Source: Metridium senile
Taxonomy: Eukaryota; Cnidaria; Anthozoa; Actiniaria; Metridiidae
DNA: 64,000 nt
Direction of reading: 5' to 3'
Assembly (NCBI GenBank): GCA_949775045.1
Contig: OX459100.1
Coordinates: forward strand, 14,378,447 to 14,442,446
Part shown: in pieces, positions 12,485-26,880 of the stretch
Numbering within the stretch: position 1 is the stretch's first letter
Layout of the letters: every line of letters begins with the position of its first letter
The notes under the pieces: model-generated
Database searches by the model: none
Seen by the model: only the letters and a program-made list of their open reading frames with translations
Told to the model about the DNA's origin: nothing
Translations under genes and position numbers: made by a program

Positions 12485-15400
12485 GAATGCTCTAATATTC
12501 TCAGACATTACTAACAGGGTCTAGGCAATCATTTTGTGCCGAAAACCCCGATCGTTTTGACAAATTTTGAGATCACTTTATAGGCCATATTGCATTCTGG
12601 GTCGGGTTTTGTAGTTTTTTCTAAATAAAATCTTGCGGATTTATCAGAATGCTCTAATATTCTCAGACATTACTAACAGGGTGTAGGCGATCATTTTGTG
12701 CCGAAAAGCCCGATCGTTTTGACAAATTTTGAGATCACCCTATAGGCCATATTGCATTCTGGGTCGGATTTTGTAGTTTTTTCTAAATAAAATCTTGCGG
12801 ATTTATGATAATGCTCTAATATTGTCAGACATTACTAACAGGGTGTAGGCGATCATTTTGTGCCGAAAAGCCCGATCGTTTTGAAAAATTTTGAGATCAC
12901 CCTATAGGCCATATTGCATTCTGGGTCGGATTTTGTAGTTTTTTCTAAATAAAATCTTGCGGATTTATCAGAATGCTCTAATATTCTCAGATATTACTAA
13001 CAGGGTCTAGGCGATCATTTTGTGCCGAAAACCCCGATCGTTCTGACAAATTTTGAGATCACCCTATAGGCCATATTGCATTCTGGGTCGGATTTTGTAG
13101 TTTTTTCTAAATAAAATCTTGCGGATATATCAGAATGCTCTAATATTCTCAGACATTACTAACAGGGTCTAGGCAATCATTTTGTGCCGAAAACCCCGAT
13201 CGTTTTGACAAATTTTGAGATCACTTTATAGGCCATATTGCATTCTGGGTCGGGTTTTGTAGTTTTTTCTAAATAAAATCTTGCGGATTTATCAGAATGC
13301 TCTAATATTCTCAGACATTACTAACAGGGTGTAGGCGATCATTTTGTGCCGAAAAGCCCGATCGTTTTGACAAATTTTGAGATCACCCTATAGGCCATAT
13401 TGCATTCTGGGTCGGATTTTGTAGTTTTTTCTAAATAAAATCTTGCGGATTTATGATAATGCTCTAATATTGTCAGACATTACTAACAGGGTGTAGGCGA
13501 TCATTTTGTGCCGAAAAGCCCGATCGTTTTGAAAAATTTTGAGATCACCCTATAGGCCATATTGCATTCTGGGTCGGATTTTGTAGTTTTTTCTAAATAA
13601 AATCTTGCGGATTTATCAGAATGCTCTAATATTCTCAGATATTACTAACAGGGTCTAGGCGATCATTTTGTGCCGAAAACCCCGATCGTTCTGACAAATT
13701 TTGAGATCACCCTATAGGCCATATTGCATTCTGGGTCGGATTTTGTAGTTTTTTCTAAATAAAATCTTGCGGATTTATCAGAATGCTCTAATATTCTCAG
13801 ACATTACTAACAGGGTCTAGTCGAAAATTTTGTGCCGAAAACCCCGATCGTTTTGACAAATTTTGAGATCACCCTATAGGCCACATTGCATTCTGGGTCG
13901 GATTTTGTACTTTTTTCTAAATAAAATCTTGCGGATTTATCAGAATGCTCTAATATTCTCAGACATTACTAACAGGGTCTAGGCGATCATTTTGTGTGGA
14001 AAACCCAGATCGTTTTGAGAAATTTTGAGATCACCCTATATGCCATATTGCATTCTGGGTCGGATTTTGTAGTTTTTTCTAAATAAAATCTTGCGGATTT
14101 ATCAGAATGCTCTAATATTCTCAGACATTACTAACAGGGTCTAGGCGATCATTTTGTGCCGAAAACCCCGATCGTTTTGACAAATTTTGAGATCACCCTA
14201 TATGCCATATTGCATTCTGGGTCGGATTTTGTAGTTTTTTGTAAATAAAATCTTGCCGATTTATCAGAATGCTCTAATATTCTCAGACATTACTAACAGG
14301 GTCTAGGCGATCATTTTGTGCCGAAAACCCAGATCGTTTTGAGAGATTTTGAGATCACCCTATAGGCCATATTGCATTTTGGGTCGGATTTTGTAGTTTT
14401 TTTTCTAAATAAAATCTTGCGGATTTATCAGTATGCTCTAATATTCTCAGACATTACTAACAGGATCTAGGCGATCATTTTGTGTCGAAAACTCCGATTG
14501 TTTTGACAAATTTTGAGATCACCCTATAGGCCATATTGCATTCTGGGTCGGATTTTGTAGTTTTTTCTAAATAAAATCTTGCGGATTTATCAGAATGCTC
14601 TAATATTCTCAGACATTACTAACAGGGTCTAGGCAATCATATTGTGCCGAAAACCCCGATCGTTTTGACAAATTTTGAGATCACCCTATAGGCCATATTG
14701 CATTCTGGGTCGGATTTTGTAGTTTTTTCTAAATAAAATCTTGCGGATTTATCAGAATGCTCTAATATTCTCAGACATTACTAACAGGGTCTAGGCGATC
14801 ATTTTGTGTCGAAAACCCAGATCGTTTTGAGAAATTTTGAGATCACCCTATACGCCATATTGCATTCTGGGTCGGATTTTGTAGTTTTTTCTAAATAAAA
14901 TCTTGCGGATTTATCAGAATGCTCTAATATTCTCAGACATTACTAACAGGGTCTAGGCAATCATTTTGTGCCGAAAACCCCGATCGTTTTGACAAATTTT
15001 GAGATCACTTTATAGGCCATATTGCATTCTGGGTCGGGTTTTGTAGTTTTTTCTAAATAAAATCTTGCGGATTTATCAGAATGCTCTAATATTCTCAGAC
15101 ATTACTAACAGGGTGTAGGCGATCATTTTGTGCCGAAAAGCCCGATCGTTTTGACAAATTTTGAGATCACCCTATAGGCCATATTGCATTCTGGGTCGGA
15201 TTTTGTAGTTTTTTCTAAATAAAATCTTGCGGATTTATGATAATGCTCTAATATTGTCAGACATTACTAACAGGGTGTAGGCGATCATTTTGTGCCGAAA
15301 AGCCCGATCGTTTTGAAAAATTTTGAGATCACCCTATAGGCCATATTGCATTCTGGGTCGGATTTTGTAGTTTTTTCTAAATAAAATCTTGCGGATTTAT

Positions 15401-17348
15401 CAGAATGCTCTAATATTCTCAGATATTACTAACAGGGTCTAGGCGATCATTTTGTGCCGAAAACCCCGATCGTTCTGACAAATTTTGAGATCACCCTATA
15501 GGCCATATTGCATTCTGGGTCGGATTTTGTAGTTTTTTCTAAATAAAATCTTGCGGATATATCAGAATGCTCTAATATTCTCAGACATTACTAACAGGGT
15601 CTAGGCAATCATTTTGTGCCGAAAACCCCGATCGTTTTGACAAATTTTGAGATCACTTTATAGGCCATATTGCATTCTGGGTCGGGTTTTGTAGTTTTTT
15701 CTAAATAAAATCTTGCGGATTTATCAGAATGCTCTAATATTCTCAGACATTACTAACAGGGTGTAGGCGATCATTTTGTGCCGAAAAGCCCGATCGTTTT
15801 GACAAATTTTGAGATCACCCTATAGGCCATATTGCATTCTGGGTCGGATTTTGTAGTTTTTTCTAAATAAAATCTTGCGGATTTATGATAATGCTCTAAT
15901 ATTGTCAGACATTACTAACAGGGTGTAGGCGATCATTTTGTGCCGAAAAGCCCGATCGTTTTGAAAAATTTTGAGATCACCCTATAGGCCATATTGCATT
16001 CTGGGTCGGATTTTGTAGTTTTTTCTAAATAAAATCTTGCGGATTTATCAGAATGCTCTAATATTCTCAGATATTACTAACAGGGTCTAGGCGATCATTT
16101 TGTGCCGAAAACCCCGATCGTTCTGACAAATTTTGAGATCACCCTATAGGCCATATTGCATTCTGGGTCGGATTTTGTAGTTTTTTCTAAATAAAATCTT
16201 GCGGATTTATCAGAATGCTCTAATATTCTCAGACATTACTAACAGGGTCTAGTCGAAAATTTTGTGCCGAAAACCCCGATCGTTTTGACAAATTTTGAGA
16301 TCACCCTATAGGCCACATTGCATTCTGGGTCGGATTTTGTACTTTTTTCTAAATAAAATCTTGCGGATTTATCAGAATGCTCTAATATTCTCAGACATTA
16401 CTAACAGGGTCTAGGCGATCATTTTGTGTGGAAAACCCAGATCGTTTTGAGAAATTTTGAGATCACCCTATATGCCATATTGCATTCTGGGTCGGATTTT
16501 GTAGTTTTTTCTAAATAAAATCTTGCGGATTTATCAGAATGCTCTAATATTCTCAGACATTACTAACAGGGTCTAGGCGATCATTTTGTGCCGAAAACCC
16601 CGATCGTTTTGACAAATTTTGAGATCACCCTATATGCCATATTGCATTCTGGGTCGGATTTTGTAGTTTTTTGTAAATAAAATCTTGCCGATTTATCAGA
16701 ATGCTCTAATATTCTCAGACATTACTAACAGGGTCTAGGCGATCATTTTGTGCCGAAAACCCAGATCGTTTTGAGAGATTTTGAGATCACCCTATAGGCC
16801 ATATTGCATTTTGGGTCGGATTTTGTAGTTTTTTTTCTAAATAAAATCTTGCGGATTTATCAGTATGCTCTAATATTCTCAGACATTACTAACAGGATCT
16901 AGGCGATCATTTTGTGTCGAAAACTCCGATTGTTTTGACAAATTTTGAGATCACCCTATAGGCCATATTGCATTCTGGGTCGGATTTTGTAGTTTTTTCT
17001 AAATAAAATCTTGCGGATTTATCAGAATGCTCTAATATTCTCAGACATTACTAACAGGGTCTAGGCAATCATATTGTGCCGAAAACCCCGATCGTTTTGA
17101 CAAATTTTGAGATCACCCTATAGGCCATATTGCATTCTGGGTCGGATTTTGTAGTTTTTTCTAAATAAAATCTTGCGGATTTATCAGAATGCTCTAATAT
17201 TCTCAGACATTACTAACAGGGTCTAGGCGATCATTTTGTGTCGAAAACCCAGATCGTTTTGAGAAATTTTGAGATCACCCTATACGCCATATTGCATTCT
17301 GGGTCGGATTTTGTAGTTTTTTCTAAATAAAATCTTGCGGATTTATCA
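12485..17348 (+). repeat. Higher-order repeat: two 15-mer units of 2,432 bp with a nested 4-mer
   Basis: The private variant 'tttatgataatgctc' has its 'gata' at 12807, 13455, 15239 and 15887. Spacings are 648 bp (4 monomers) inside each unit and 2,432 bp between units. A second private variant, 'ctagtcgaaaatttt', lies at 13821 and 16253, again 2,432 bp apart. The extra 2 bp over 15 x 162 comes from an expanded T run seen near 14,400 and again near 16,830. The structure is therefore two-level: a 4-mer was duplicated first, and the whole 15-mer block was then duplicated with it. Boundaries are approximate: similarity starts in the 'ggcaatcat' plus 'tcactttatagg' monomer and ends near 'cagagtgctc' at about 17,348. 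Confidence 0.88.
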
Positions 17349-19320
17349 GAGTGCTCTAATATTCTCAGACATTACTAACAGGGTCTAGGCAATCATTTTG
17401 TGCCGAAAACCCCGATCGTTTTGACAAATTTTGAGATCACCCTATATGCCATATTGCATTCTGGGTCGGATTTTGTAGTTTTTTCTAAATAAAATCTTGC
17501 GGATTTATCAGAATGCTCTAATATTCTCAGACATTACTAACAGGGTCTAGGCGATCATTTTGTGCCGAAAACCCCGATCGTTTTGACAAATTTTGAGATC
17601 ACCCTATAGGCCATATTGCATTCTGGGTCGGATTTTGTAGTTTTTTGTAAATAAAATCTTGCGGATTTATCAGAATGCTCTAATATTCTCAGACATTACT
17701 AACAGGGTCTAGGCGATCATTTTGTGCCGAAAACCCAGATCGTTTTGAGAAATTTTGAGATCACCCTATAGGCCATATTGCATTTTGGGTCGGATTTTGT
17801 AGTTTTTTCTAAATAAAATCTTGCGGATTTATCAGTATGCTCTAATATTCTCAGACATTACTAACAGGGTCTAGGCGATCATTTTGTGCCGAAAACCCCG
17901 ATCGTTTTGACAAATTTTGAGATCACCCTATAGGCCATATTGCATTCTGGGTCGGATTTTGTAGTTTTTTGTAAATAAAATCTTGCAGATTTATCAGAAT
18001 GCTCTAATATTCTCAGACATTACTAACAGGGTCTAGGCGATCATTTTGTGTCGAAAACCCAGATCGTTTTGAGAAATTTTGAGATCACCCTATAGGCCAT
18101 ATTGCATTTTGGGTCGGATTTTGTAGTTTTTTCTAAATAAAATCTTGCGGATTTATCAGTATGCTCTAATATTCTCAGACATTACTAACAGGGTCTAGGC
18201 GATCATTTTGTGCCGAAAACCCCGATCGTTTTGACAAATTTTGAGATCACCCTATAGGCCATATTGCATTCTGGGTCGGATTTTGTAGTTTTTTGTAAAT
18301 AAAATCTTGCGGATTTATCAGAATGCTCTAATATTCTCAGACATTACTAACAGGGTCTAGGCGATCATTTTGTGTCGAAAACCCACATCGTTTTGAGAAA
18401 TTTTGAGATCACCCTATATGCCATATTGCATTCTGGGTCGGATTTTGTAGTTTTTTCTAAATAAAATCTTGCGGATTTATCAGAATGCTCTAATATTCTC
18501 AGACATTACTAACAGGGTCTAGGCAATCATTTTGTGCCGAAAACCCCGATCGTTTTGACAAATTTTGAGATCACCCTATATGCCATATTGCATTCTGGGT
18601 CGGATTTTGTAGTTTTTTCTAAATAAAATCTTGCGGATTTATCAGAATGCTCTAATATTCTCAGACATTACTAACAGGGTCTAGGCAATCATTTTGTGCC
18701 GAAAACCCCGATCGTTTTGACAAATTTTGAGATCACCCTATAGGCCATATTGCATTCTGGGTCGGATTTTGTAGTTTTTTCTAAATAAAATCTTGCGGAT
18801 TTATCAGAATGCTCTAATATTCTCAGACATTACTAACAGGGTCTAGGCAATCATTTTGTGTCGAAAACCCCGATCGTTTTGACAAATTTTGAGATCACCC
18901 TATAGGCCATATTGCATTCTGGGTCGGATTTTGTAGTTTTTTCTAAATAAAATCTTGCGGATTTATCAGAATGCTCTAATATTCTCAGACATTACTAACA
19001 GGGTCTAGGCGATCATTTTGTGTCGAAAACCTAGATCGTTTTGAGAAATTTTGAGATCACCCTATATGCCATATTGCATTCTGGGTCGGATTTTGTAGTT
19101 TTTTCTAAATAAAATCTTGCGGATTTATCAGAATGCTCTAATATTCTTAGACATTACTAACAGGATCTAGGCGATCATTTTGTGCCGAAAACCCCGATCG
19201 TTTTGACAAATTTTGAGATCACCCTATAGGCCATATTGCATTCTGGGTCGGATTTTGTAGTTTTTTCTAAATAAAATCTTGCGGATTTATCAGAATGCTC
19301 TAATATTCTCAGACATTACT
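17349..19320 (+). repeat. Satellite, middle-block monomers (mixed 'cccagatcg' and 'ccccgatcg' types)
   Basis: About twelve monomers alternate between 'aaaacccagatcgttttgaga' and 'aaaaccccgatcgttttgaca' types, several with 'ctatatgcc' or 'tttttgtaaataaaatc'. A dimer-like alternation (about 324 bp) is visible between 17.5 and 18.4 kb, where 'cattttgggtcgg' monomers alternate with 'cattctgggtcgg' ones. I see no larger exact period and nothing other than satellite. Confidence 0.75.
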
Positions 19321-21750
19321 AACAGGTTCTAGGCGATCATTTTGTGCCGAAAACCCAGATCGTTTTGAGAAATTTTGAGATCACCCTATAGGCCATATTG
19401 CATTTTGGGTCGGATTTTGTAGTTTTTTCTAAATAAAATCTTGCGGATTTATTAGTATGCTCTAATATTCTCAGACATTACTAACAGGATCTAGGCGATC
19501 ATTTTGTGCCGAAAACTCCGATCGTTTTGACAAATTTTGAGATCACCCTATAGGCCATATTGCATTCTGGGTCGGATTTTGTAGTTTTTTCTAAATAAAA
19601 TCTTGCAGATATATCAGAATGCTCTAATATTCTCAGACATTACTAACAGGGTCTAGGCGATCATTTTGTGCCGAAAACCCCGATCGTTCTGACAAATTTT
19701 GAGATCACCCTATAGGCCATATTGCATTCTGGGTCGGATTTTGTAGTTTTTTCTAAATAAAATCTTGCGGATTTATCAGAATGCTCTAATATTCTCAGAC
19801 ATTACTAACAGGGTCTAGGCGATCATTTTGTGCCGAAAACCCGATCTTTTTGAAACATTTTAAGATCACCCTATAGGCCATATTGCATTCTGGGTAGGAT
19901 TTTGTAGTTTTTTCTAAATAAAATCTTGCAGATTTATCAGAATGCTCTAATATTCTCAGATATTACTAACAGGGTCTAGGCGATCATTTTGTGCCGAAAA
20001 CCCCGATCGTTCTGACAAATTTTGAGATCACCCTATAGGCCATATTGCATTCTGGGTCGGATTTTGTAGTTTTTTTCTAAATAAAATCTTGCAGATATAT
20101 CAGAATGCTCTAATATTCTCAGACATTACTAACAGGTTCTAGGCGATCATTTTGTGCCGAAAACCCAGATCGTTTTGAGAAATTTTGAGATCACCCTATA
20201 GGCCATATTGCATTTTGGGTCGGATTTTGTAGTTTTTTCTAAATAAAATCTTGCGGATTTATTAGTATGCTCTAATATTCTCAGACATTACTAACAGGAT
20301 CTAGGCGATCATTTTGTGCCGAAAACTCCGATCGTTTTGACAAATTTTGAGATCACCCTATAGGCCATATTGCATTCTGGGTCGGATTTTGTAGTTTTTT
20401 CTAAATAAAATCTTGCAGATATATCAGAATGCTCTAATATTCTCAGACATTACTAACAGGGTCTAGGCGATCATTTTGTGCCGAAAACCCCGATCGTTCT
20501 GACAAATTTTGAGATCACCCTATAGGCCATATTGCATTCTGGGTCGGATTTTGTAGTTTTTTCTAAATAAAATCTTGCGGATTTATCAGAATGCTCTAAT
20601 ATTCTCAGACATTACTAACAGGGTCTAGGCGATCATTTTGTGCCGAAAACCCGATCTTTTTGAAACATTTTAAGATCACCCTATAGGCCATATTGCATTC
20701 TGGGTAGGATTTTGTAGTTTTTTCTAAATAAAATCTTGCAGATTTATCAGAATGCTCTAATATTCTCAGATATTACTAACAGGGTCTAGGCGATCATTTT
20801 GTGCCGAAAACCCCGATCGTTCTGACAAATTTTGAGATCACCCTATAGGCCATATTGCATTCTGGGTCGGATTTTGTAGTTTTTTTCTAAATAAAATCTT
20901 GCAGATATATCAGAATGCTCTAATATTCTCAGACATTACTAACAGGTTCTAGGCGATCATTTTGTGCCGAAAACCCAGATCGTTTTGAGAAATTTTGAGA
21001 TCACCCTATAGGCCATATTGCATTTTGGGTCGGATTTTGTAGTTTTTTCTAAATAAAATCTTGCGGATTTATTAGTATGCTCTAATATTCTCAGACATTA
21101 CTAACAGGATCTAGGCGATCATTTTGTGCCGAAAACTCCGATCGTTTTGACAAATTTTGAGATCACCCTATAGGCCATATTGCATTCTGGGTCGGATTTT
21201 GTAGTTTTTTCTAAATAAAATCTTGCAGATATATCAGAATGCTCTAATATTCTCAGACATTACTAACAGGGTCTAGGCGATCATTTTGTGCCGAAAACCC
21301 CGATCGTTCTGACAAATTTTGAGATCACCCTATAGGCCATATTGCATTCTGGGTCGGATTTTGTAGTTTTTTCTAAATAAAATCTTGCGGATTTATCAGA
21401 ATGCTCTAATATTCTCAGACATTACTAACAGGGTCTAGGCGATCATTTTGTGCCGAAAACCCGATCTTTTTGAAACATTTTAAGATCACCCTATAGGCCA
21501 TATTGCATTCTGGGTAGGATTTTGTAGTTTTTTCTAAATAAAATCTTGCAGATTTATCAGAATGCTCTAATATTCTCAGATATTACTAACAGGGTCTAGG
21601 CGATCATTTTGTGCCGAAAACCCCGATCGTTCTGACAAATTTTGAGATCACCCTATAGGCCATATTGCATTCTGGGTCGGATTTTGTAGTTTTTTCTAAA
21701 TAAAATCTTGCAGATATATCAGAATGCTCTAATATTCTCAGACATTACTA
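19321..21750 (+). repeat. Higher-order repeat: three tandem 5-mer units of 810 bp
   Basis: 'aacaggttctaggcgatc' starts at 19321, 20131 and 20941, exactly 810 bp (5 monomers) apart. Each unit contains the same series: a 'cccagatcg' monomer with 'cattttgggtcgg', a 'ttattagtatgc' monomer with 'gaaaactccg', a 'gatatatcag' monomer, a one-base-deleted 'gaaaacccgatc' monomer with 'tttttgaaac', and a 'cagatattac' monomer. The one-base loss in 'gaaaacccgatc' is balanced by an expanded T run in the first two copies. Copy three ends with the shorter T run and then passes into different monomers. This is the clearest short higher-order block in the window. Confidence 0.9.
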
Positions 21751-24700
21751 ACAGGGTCTAGGCGATCATTTTGTGCCGAGAACCCCGATCGTTCTGACAA
21801 ATTTTGAGATCACCCTATAGGCCATATTGCATTCTGGGTCGGATTTTGTAGTTTTTTCTAAATAAAATCTTGCGGATTTATCAGAATGCTCTAATATTCT
21901 CAGACATTACTAACAGGATCTAGGCGATCATTTTGTGCCGAAAATCCCGATCGTTTTGACAAATTTTGAGATCACCCTATAGGCCATATTGCATTCTGGG
22001 TCGGATTTTGTAGTTTTTTCTAATTAAAATCTTGCGGATTTATCAGAATGCTCTAATATTCTCAGACATTACTAACAGGATCTAGGCGATCATTTTGTGC
22101 CGAAAACCCCGATCGTTTTGACAAATTTTGAGATCACCCTATAGGCCATATTGTATTCTGGGTCGGATTTTGTAGTTTTTTCTAAATAAAATCTTGCAGA
22201 TTTATCAGAATGCTCTAATATTCTCAGATATTACTAACAGGGTCTAGGCGATCATTTTGTGCCGAAAACCCCGATCGTTCTGACAAATTTTGAGATCACC
22301 CTATAGGCCATATTGCATTCTGGGTCGGATTTTGTAGTTTTTTCTAAATAAAATCTTGCAGATATATCAGAATGCTCTAATATTCTCAGACATTACTAAC
22401 AGGGTCTAGGCGATCATTTTGTGCCGAAAACCCCGATCGTTCTGACAAATTTTGAGATCACCCTATAGGCCATATTGCATTCTGGGTCGGATTTTGTAGT
22501 TTTTTCTAAATAAAATCTTGCAGATATATCAGAATGCTCTAATATTCTCAGACATTACTAACAGGGTCTAGGCGATCATTTTGTGCCGAAAACCCCGATC
22601 GTTCTGACAAATTTTGAGATCACCCTATAGGCCATATTGCATTCTGGGTCGGATTTTGTAGTTTTTTCTAAATAAAATCTTGCGGATTTATCAGAATGCT
22701 CTAATATTCTCAGACATTACTAACAGGGTCTAGGCGATCATTTTGTGTCGAAAACCCCGATCTTTTTGAAACATTTTAAGATCACCCTATAGGCCAAGTT
22801 GCATTCTGGGTAGGATTTTGTAGTTTTTTCTAAAAAAAATCTTGCAGATATATCAGAATGCTCTAATATTCTCAGACATTACTAACAGGATCTAGGCGAT
22901 CATTTTGTGCCGAAAACCCCGATCGTTTTGACAAATTTTGAGATCACCCTATAGGCCATATTGTATTCTGGGTCGGATTTTGTAGTTTTTTCTAAAGAAA
23001 ATCTTGCAGATTTATCAGAATGCTCTAATATTCTCAGATATTACTAACAGGGTCTAGGCGATCATTTTGTGCCAAAAACCCCGATCGTTCTGACAAATTT
23101 TGAGATCACCCTATAGGCCATATTGCATTCTGGGTCGGATTTTGTAGTTTTTTCTAAATAAAATCTTGCAGATATATCAGAATGCTCTAATATTCTCAGA
23201 CATTCTAACAGGGTCTAGGCGATCATTTTGTGCCGAAAACCCCGATCGTTCTGATAAATTTTGAGATCACCCTATAGGCCATATTCATTCTGGGTCGGAT
23301 TTTGTAGTTTTTTCTAAATAAAATCTTGCGGATTTATCAGAATGCTCTAATATTCTCAGACATTACTAACAGGATCTAGGCGATCATTTTGTGCCGAAAA
23401 TCCCGATCGTTTTGACAAATGTTGAGATCACCCTATAGGCCATATTGCATTCTGGGTCGGATTTTGTAGTTTTTTCTAATTAAAATCTTGCGGATTTATC
23501 AGAATGCTCTAATATTCTCAGACATTACTAACAGGATCTAGGCGATCATTTTGTGCCGAAAACCCCGATCGTTTTGACAAATTTTGAGATCACCCTATAG
23601 GCCATATTGTATTCTGGGTCGGATTTTGTAGTTTTTTCTAAATAAAATCTTGCAGATTTATCAGAATGCTCTAATATTCTCAGATATTACTAACAGGGTC
23701 TAGGCGATCATTTTGTGCCGAAAACCCCAATCGTTCTGACAAATTTTGAGATCACCCTATAGGCCATATTGCATTCTGGGTCGGATTTTGTAGTTTTTTC
23801 TAAATAAAATCTTGCAGATATATCAGAATGCTCTAATATTCTCAGACATTACTAACAGGGTCTAGGCGATCATTTTGTGCCGAAAACCCCAATCGTTCTG
23901 ACAAATTTTGAGATCACCCTATAGGCCATATTGCATTCTGGGTCGGATTTTGTAGTTTTTTCTAAATAAAATCCTGCGGATTTATCAGAATGCTCTAATA
24001 TTCTCAGATATTACTAACAGGGTCTAGGCGATCATTTTGTGCCGAAAACCCCAATCGTTCTGACAAATTTTGAGATCACCCTATAGGCCATATTGCATTC
24101 TGGGTCGGATTTTGTAGTTTTTTCTAAATAAAATCCTGCAGATATATCAGAATGCTCTAATATTCTCAGACATTACTAACAGGGTCTAGGCGATCATTTT
24201 GTGCCGAAAACCCCGATCGTTCTGACAAATTTTGAGATCACCCTATAGGCCATATTGCATTCTGGGTCGGATTTTGTAGTTTTTTCTAAATAAAATCCTG
24301 CGGATTTATCAGAATGCTCTAATATTCTCAGACATTACTAACAGGGTCTAGGCGATCATTTTGTGCCGAAAACCCCGATCGTTCTGATAAATTTTGAGAT
24401 CACCCTATAGGCCATATTGCATTCTGGGTCGGATTTTGTAGTTTTTTCTAAATAAAATCTTGCGGATTTATCAGAATGCTCTAATATTCTCAGACATTAC
24501 TAACAGGATCTAGGCGATCATTTTGTGCCGAAAATCCCGATCGTTTTGACAAATTTTGAGATCACCCTATAGGCCATATTGCATTCTGGGTCGGATTTTG
24601 TAGTTTTTTCTAATTAAAATCTTGCGGATTTATCAGAATGCTCTAATATTCTCAGACATTACTAACAGGATCTAGGCGATCATTTTGTGCCGAAAACCCC

Positions 24701-26880
24701 GATCGTTTTGACAAATTTTGAGATCACCCTATAGGCCATATTGTATTCTGGGTCGGATTTTGTAGTTTTTTCTAAATAAAATCTTGCAGATTTATCAGAA
24801 TGCTCTAATATTCTCAGATATTACTAACAGGGTCTAGGCGATCATTTTGTGCCGAAAACCCAGATCGTTTTGAGAAATTTTGAGATCACCCTATATGCCA
24901 TATTGCATTCTGGGTCGGATTTTGTAGTTTTTTCTAAATAAAATCTTGCGGATTTATCAGAATGCTCTAATATTCTCAGACATTACTAACAGGGTCTAGG
25001 CAATCATTTTGTGCCGAAAACCCCGATCGTTTTGACAAATTTTGAGATCACCCTATATGCCATATTGCATTCTGGGTCGGATTTTGTAGTTTTTTCTAAA
25101 TAAAATCTTGCGGATTTATCAGAATGCTCTAATATTCTCAGACATTACTAACAGGGTCTAGGCGATCATTTTGTGCCGAAAACCCCGATCGTTTTGACAA
25201 ATTTTGAGATCACCCTATAGGCCATATTGCATTCTGGGTCGGATTTTGTAGTTTTTTCTAAATAAAATCTTGCGGATTTATCAAAATGCTCTAATATTCT
25301 CAGACATTACTAACAGGGTCTAGGCGATCATTTTGTGCCGAAAACCCAGATCGTTTTGAGAAATTTTGAGATCACCCTATAGGCCATATTGCATTCTGGG
25401 TCGGATTTTGTAGTTTTTTCTAAATAAAATCTTGCGGATTTATCAGAGTGCTCTAATATTCTCAGACATTACTAACAGGGTCTAGGCGATCATTTTGTGT
25501 CGAAAACCCAGATCGTTTTGAGAAATTTTGAGATCACCCTATATGCCATATTGCATTCTGGGTCGGATTTTGTAGTTTTTTCTAAATAAAATCTTGCGGA
25601 TTTATCAGAATGCTCTAATATTCTCAGACATTACTAACAGGGTCTAGGCAATCATTTTGTGCCGAAAACCCCGATCGTTTTGACAAATTTTGAGATCACC
25701 CTATAGGCCATATTGCATTCTGGGTCGGATTTTGTAGTTTTTTCTAAATAAAATCTTGCGGATTTATCAGAATGCTCTAATATTCTCAGACATTACTAAC
25801 AGGGTCTAGGCGATCATTTTGTGCCGAAAACCCAGATCGTTTTGAGAAATTTTGAGATCACCCTATAGGCCATATTGCATTTTGGGTGGTATTTTGTAGT
25901 TTTTTCTAAATAAAATCTTGCGGATTTATCAGTATGCTCTAATATTCTCAGACATTACTAACAGGGTCTAGGCGATCATTTTGTGCCGAAAACCCCGATC
26001 GTTTTGACAAATTTTGAGATCACCCTATAGGCCATATTGCATTCTGGGTCGGATTTTGTAGTTTTTTGTAAATAAAATCTTGCGCATTTATCAGAATGCT
26101 CTAATATTCTCAGACATTACTAACAGGGTCTAGGCGATCATTTTGTGTCGAAAACCCAGATCGTTTTGAGAAATTTTGAGATCACCCTATATGCCATATT
26201 GCATTCTGGGTCGGATTTTGTAGTTTTTTCTAAATAAAATCTTGCGGATTTATCAGAATGCTCTAATATTCTAAGACATTACTAACAGGGTCTAGGCAAT
26301 CATTTTGTGCCGAAAACTCCGATCGTTTTGACAAATTTTGAGATCACCCTATATGCCATATTGAATTCTGGGTCGGATTTTGTAGTTTTTTCTAAATAAA
26401 ATCTTGCGGATTTATCAGAATGCTCTAATATTCTCAGACATTACTAACAGGGTCTAGGCTATCATTTTGTGCCGAAAACCCCGATCGTTCTGACAAATTT
26501 TGAGATCACCCTATAGGCCATATTGCATTCTTGGTCGGATTTTGTAGTTTTTTCTAAATAAAATCTTGCGGATTTATCAGAATGCTCTAATATTATCAGA
26601 CATTACTAACAGGGTCTAGGCAATTATTTTGTGCCGAAAACCCCGATCGTTTTGACAAATTTTGAGATCACCCTATAGGCCATATTGCATTCTGGGTCGG
26701 ATTTTGTAGTTTTTTCTAAATAAAATCTTGCGGATTTATCAGAATGCTCTAATATTCTCAGACATTACTAACAGGGTCTAGGCGATCATTTTGTGTCGAA
26801 AACCCAGATCGTTTTGAGAAATTTTGAGATCACCCTATTTGCCATATTGCATTCTGGGTCGGATTTTGTAGTTTTTTCTA
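21751..26880 (+). repeat. Satellite, transition between monomer-type blocks
   Basis: From 21.75 to about 24.8 kb the monomers are of the right-block type ('gatatatcag', 'cagatattac', 'attgtattctgg', 'taattaaaatc'). From about 24.85 kb they switch to the middle-block type ('cccagatcg', 'ctatatgcc', 'ggcaatcat'). The switch occurs within one monomer near 24,860, where a 'cagatattac' head is joined to a 'cccagatcg' tail. Single-copy small changes occur, for example 'gacattctaac' near 23,200 and 'catattcattctgg' near 23,280. No gene or unrelated insert is seen. Confidence 0.78.
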
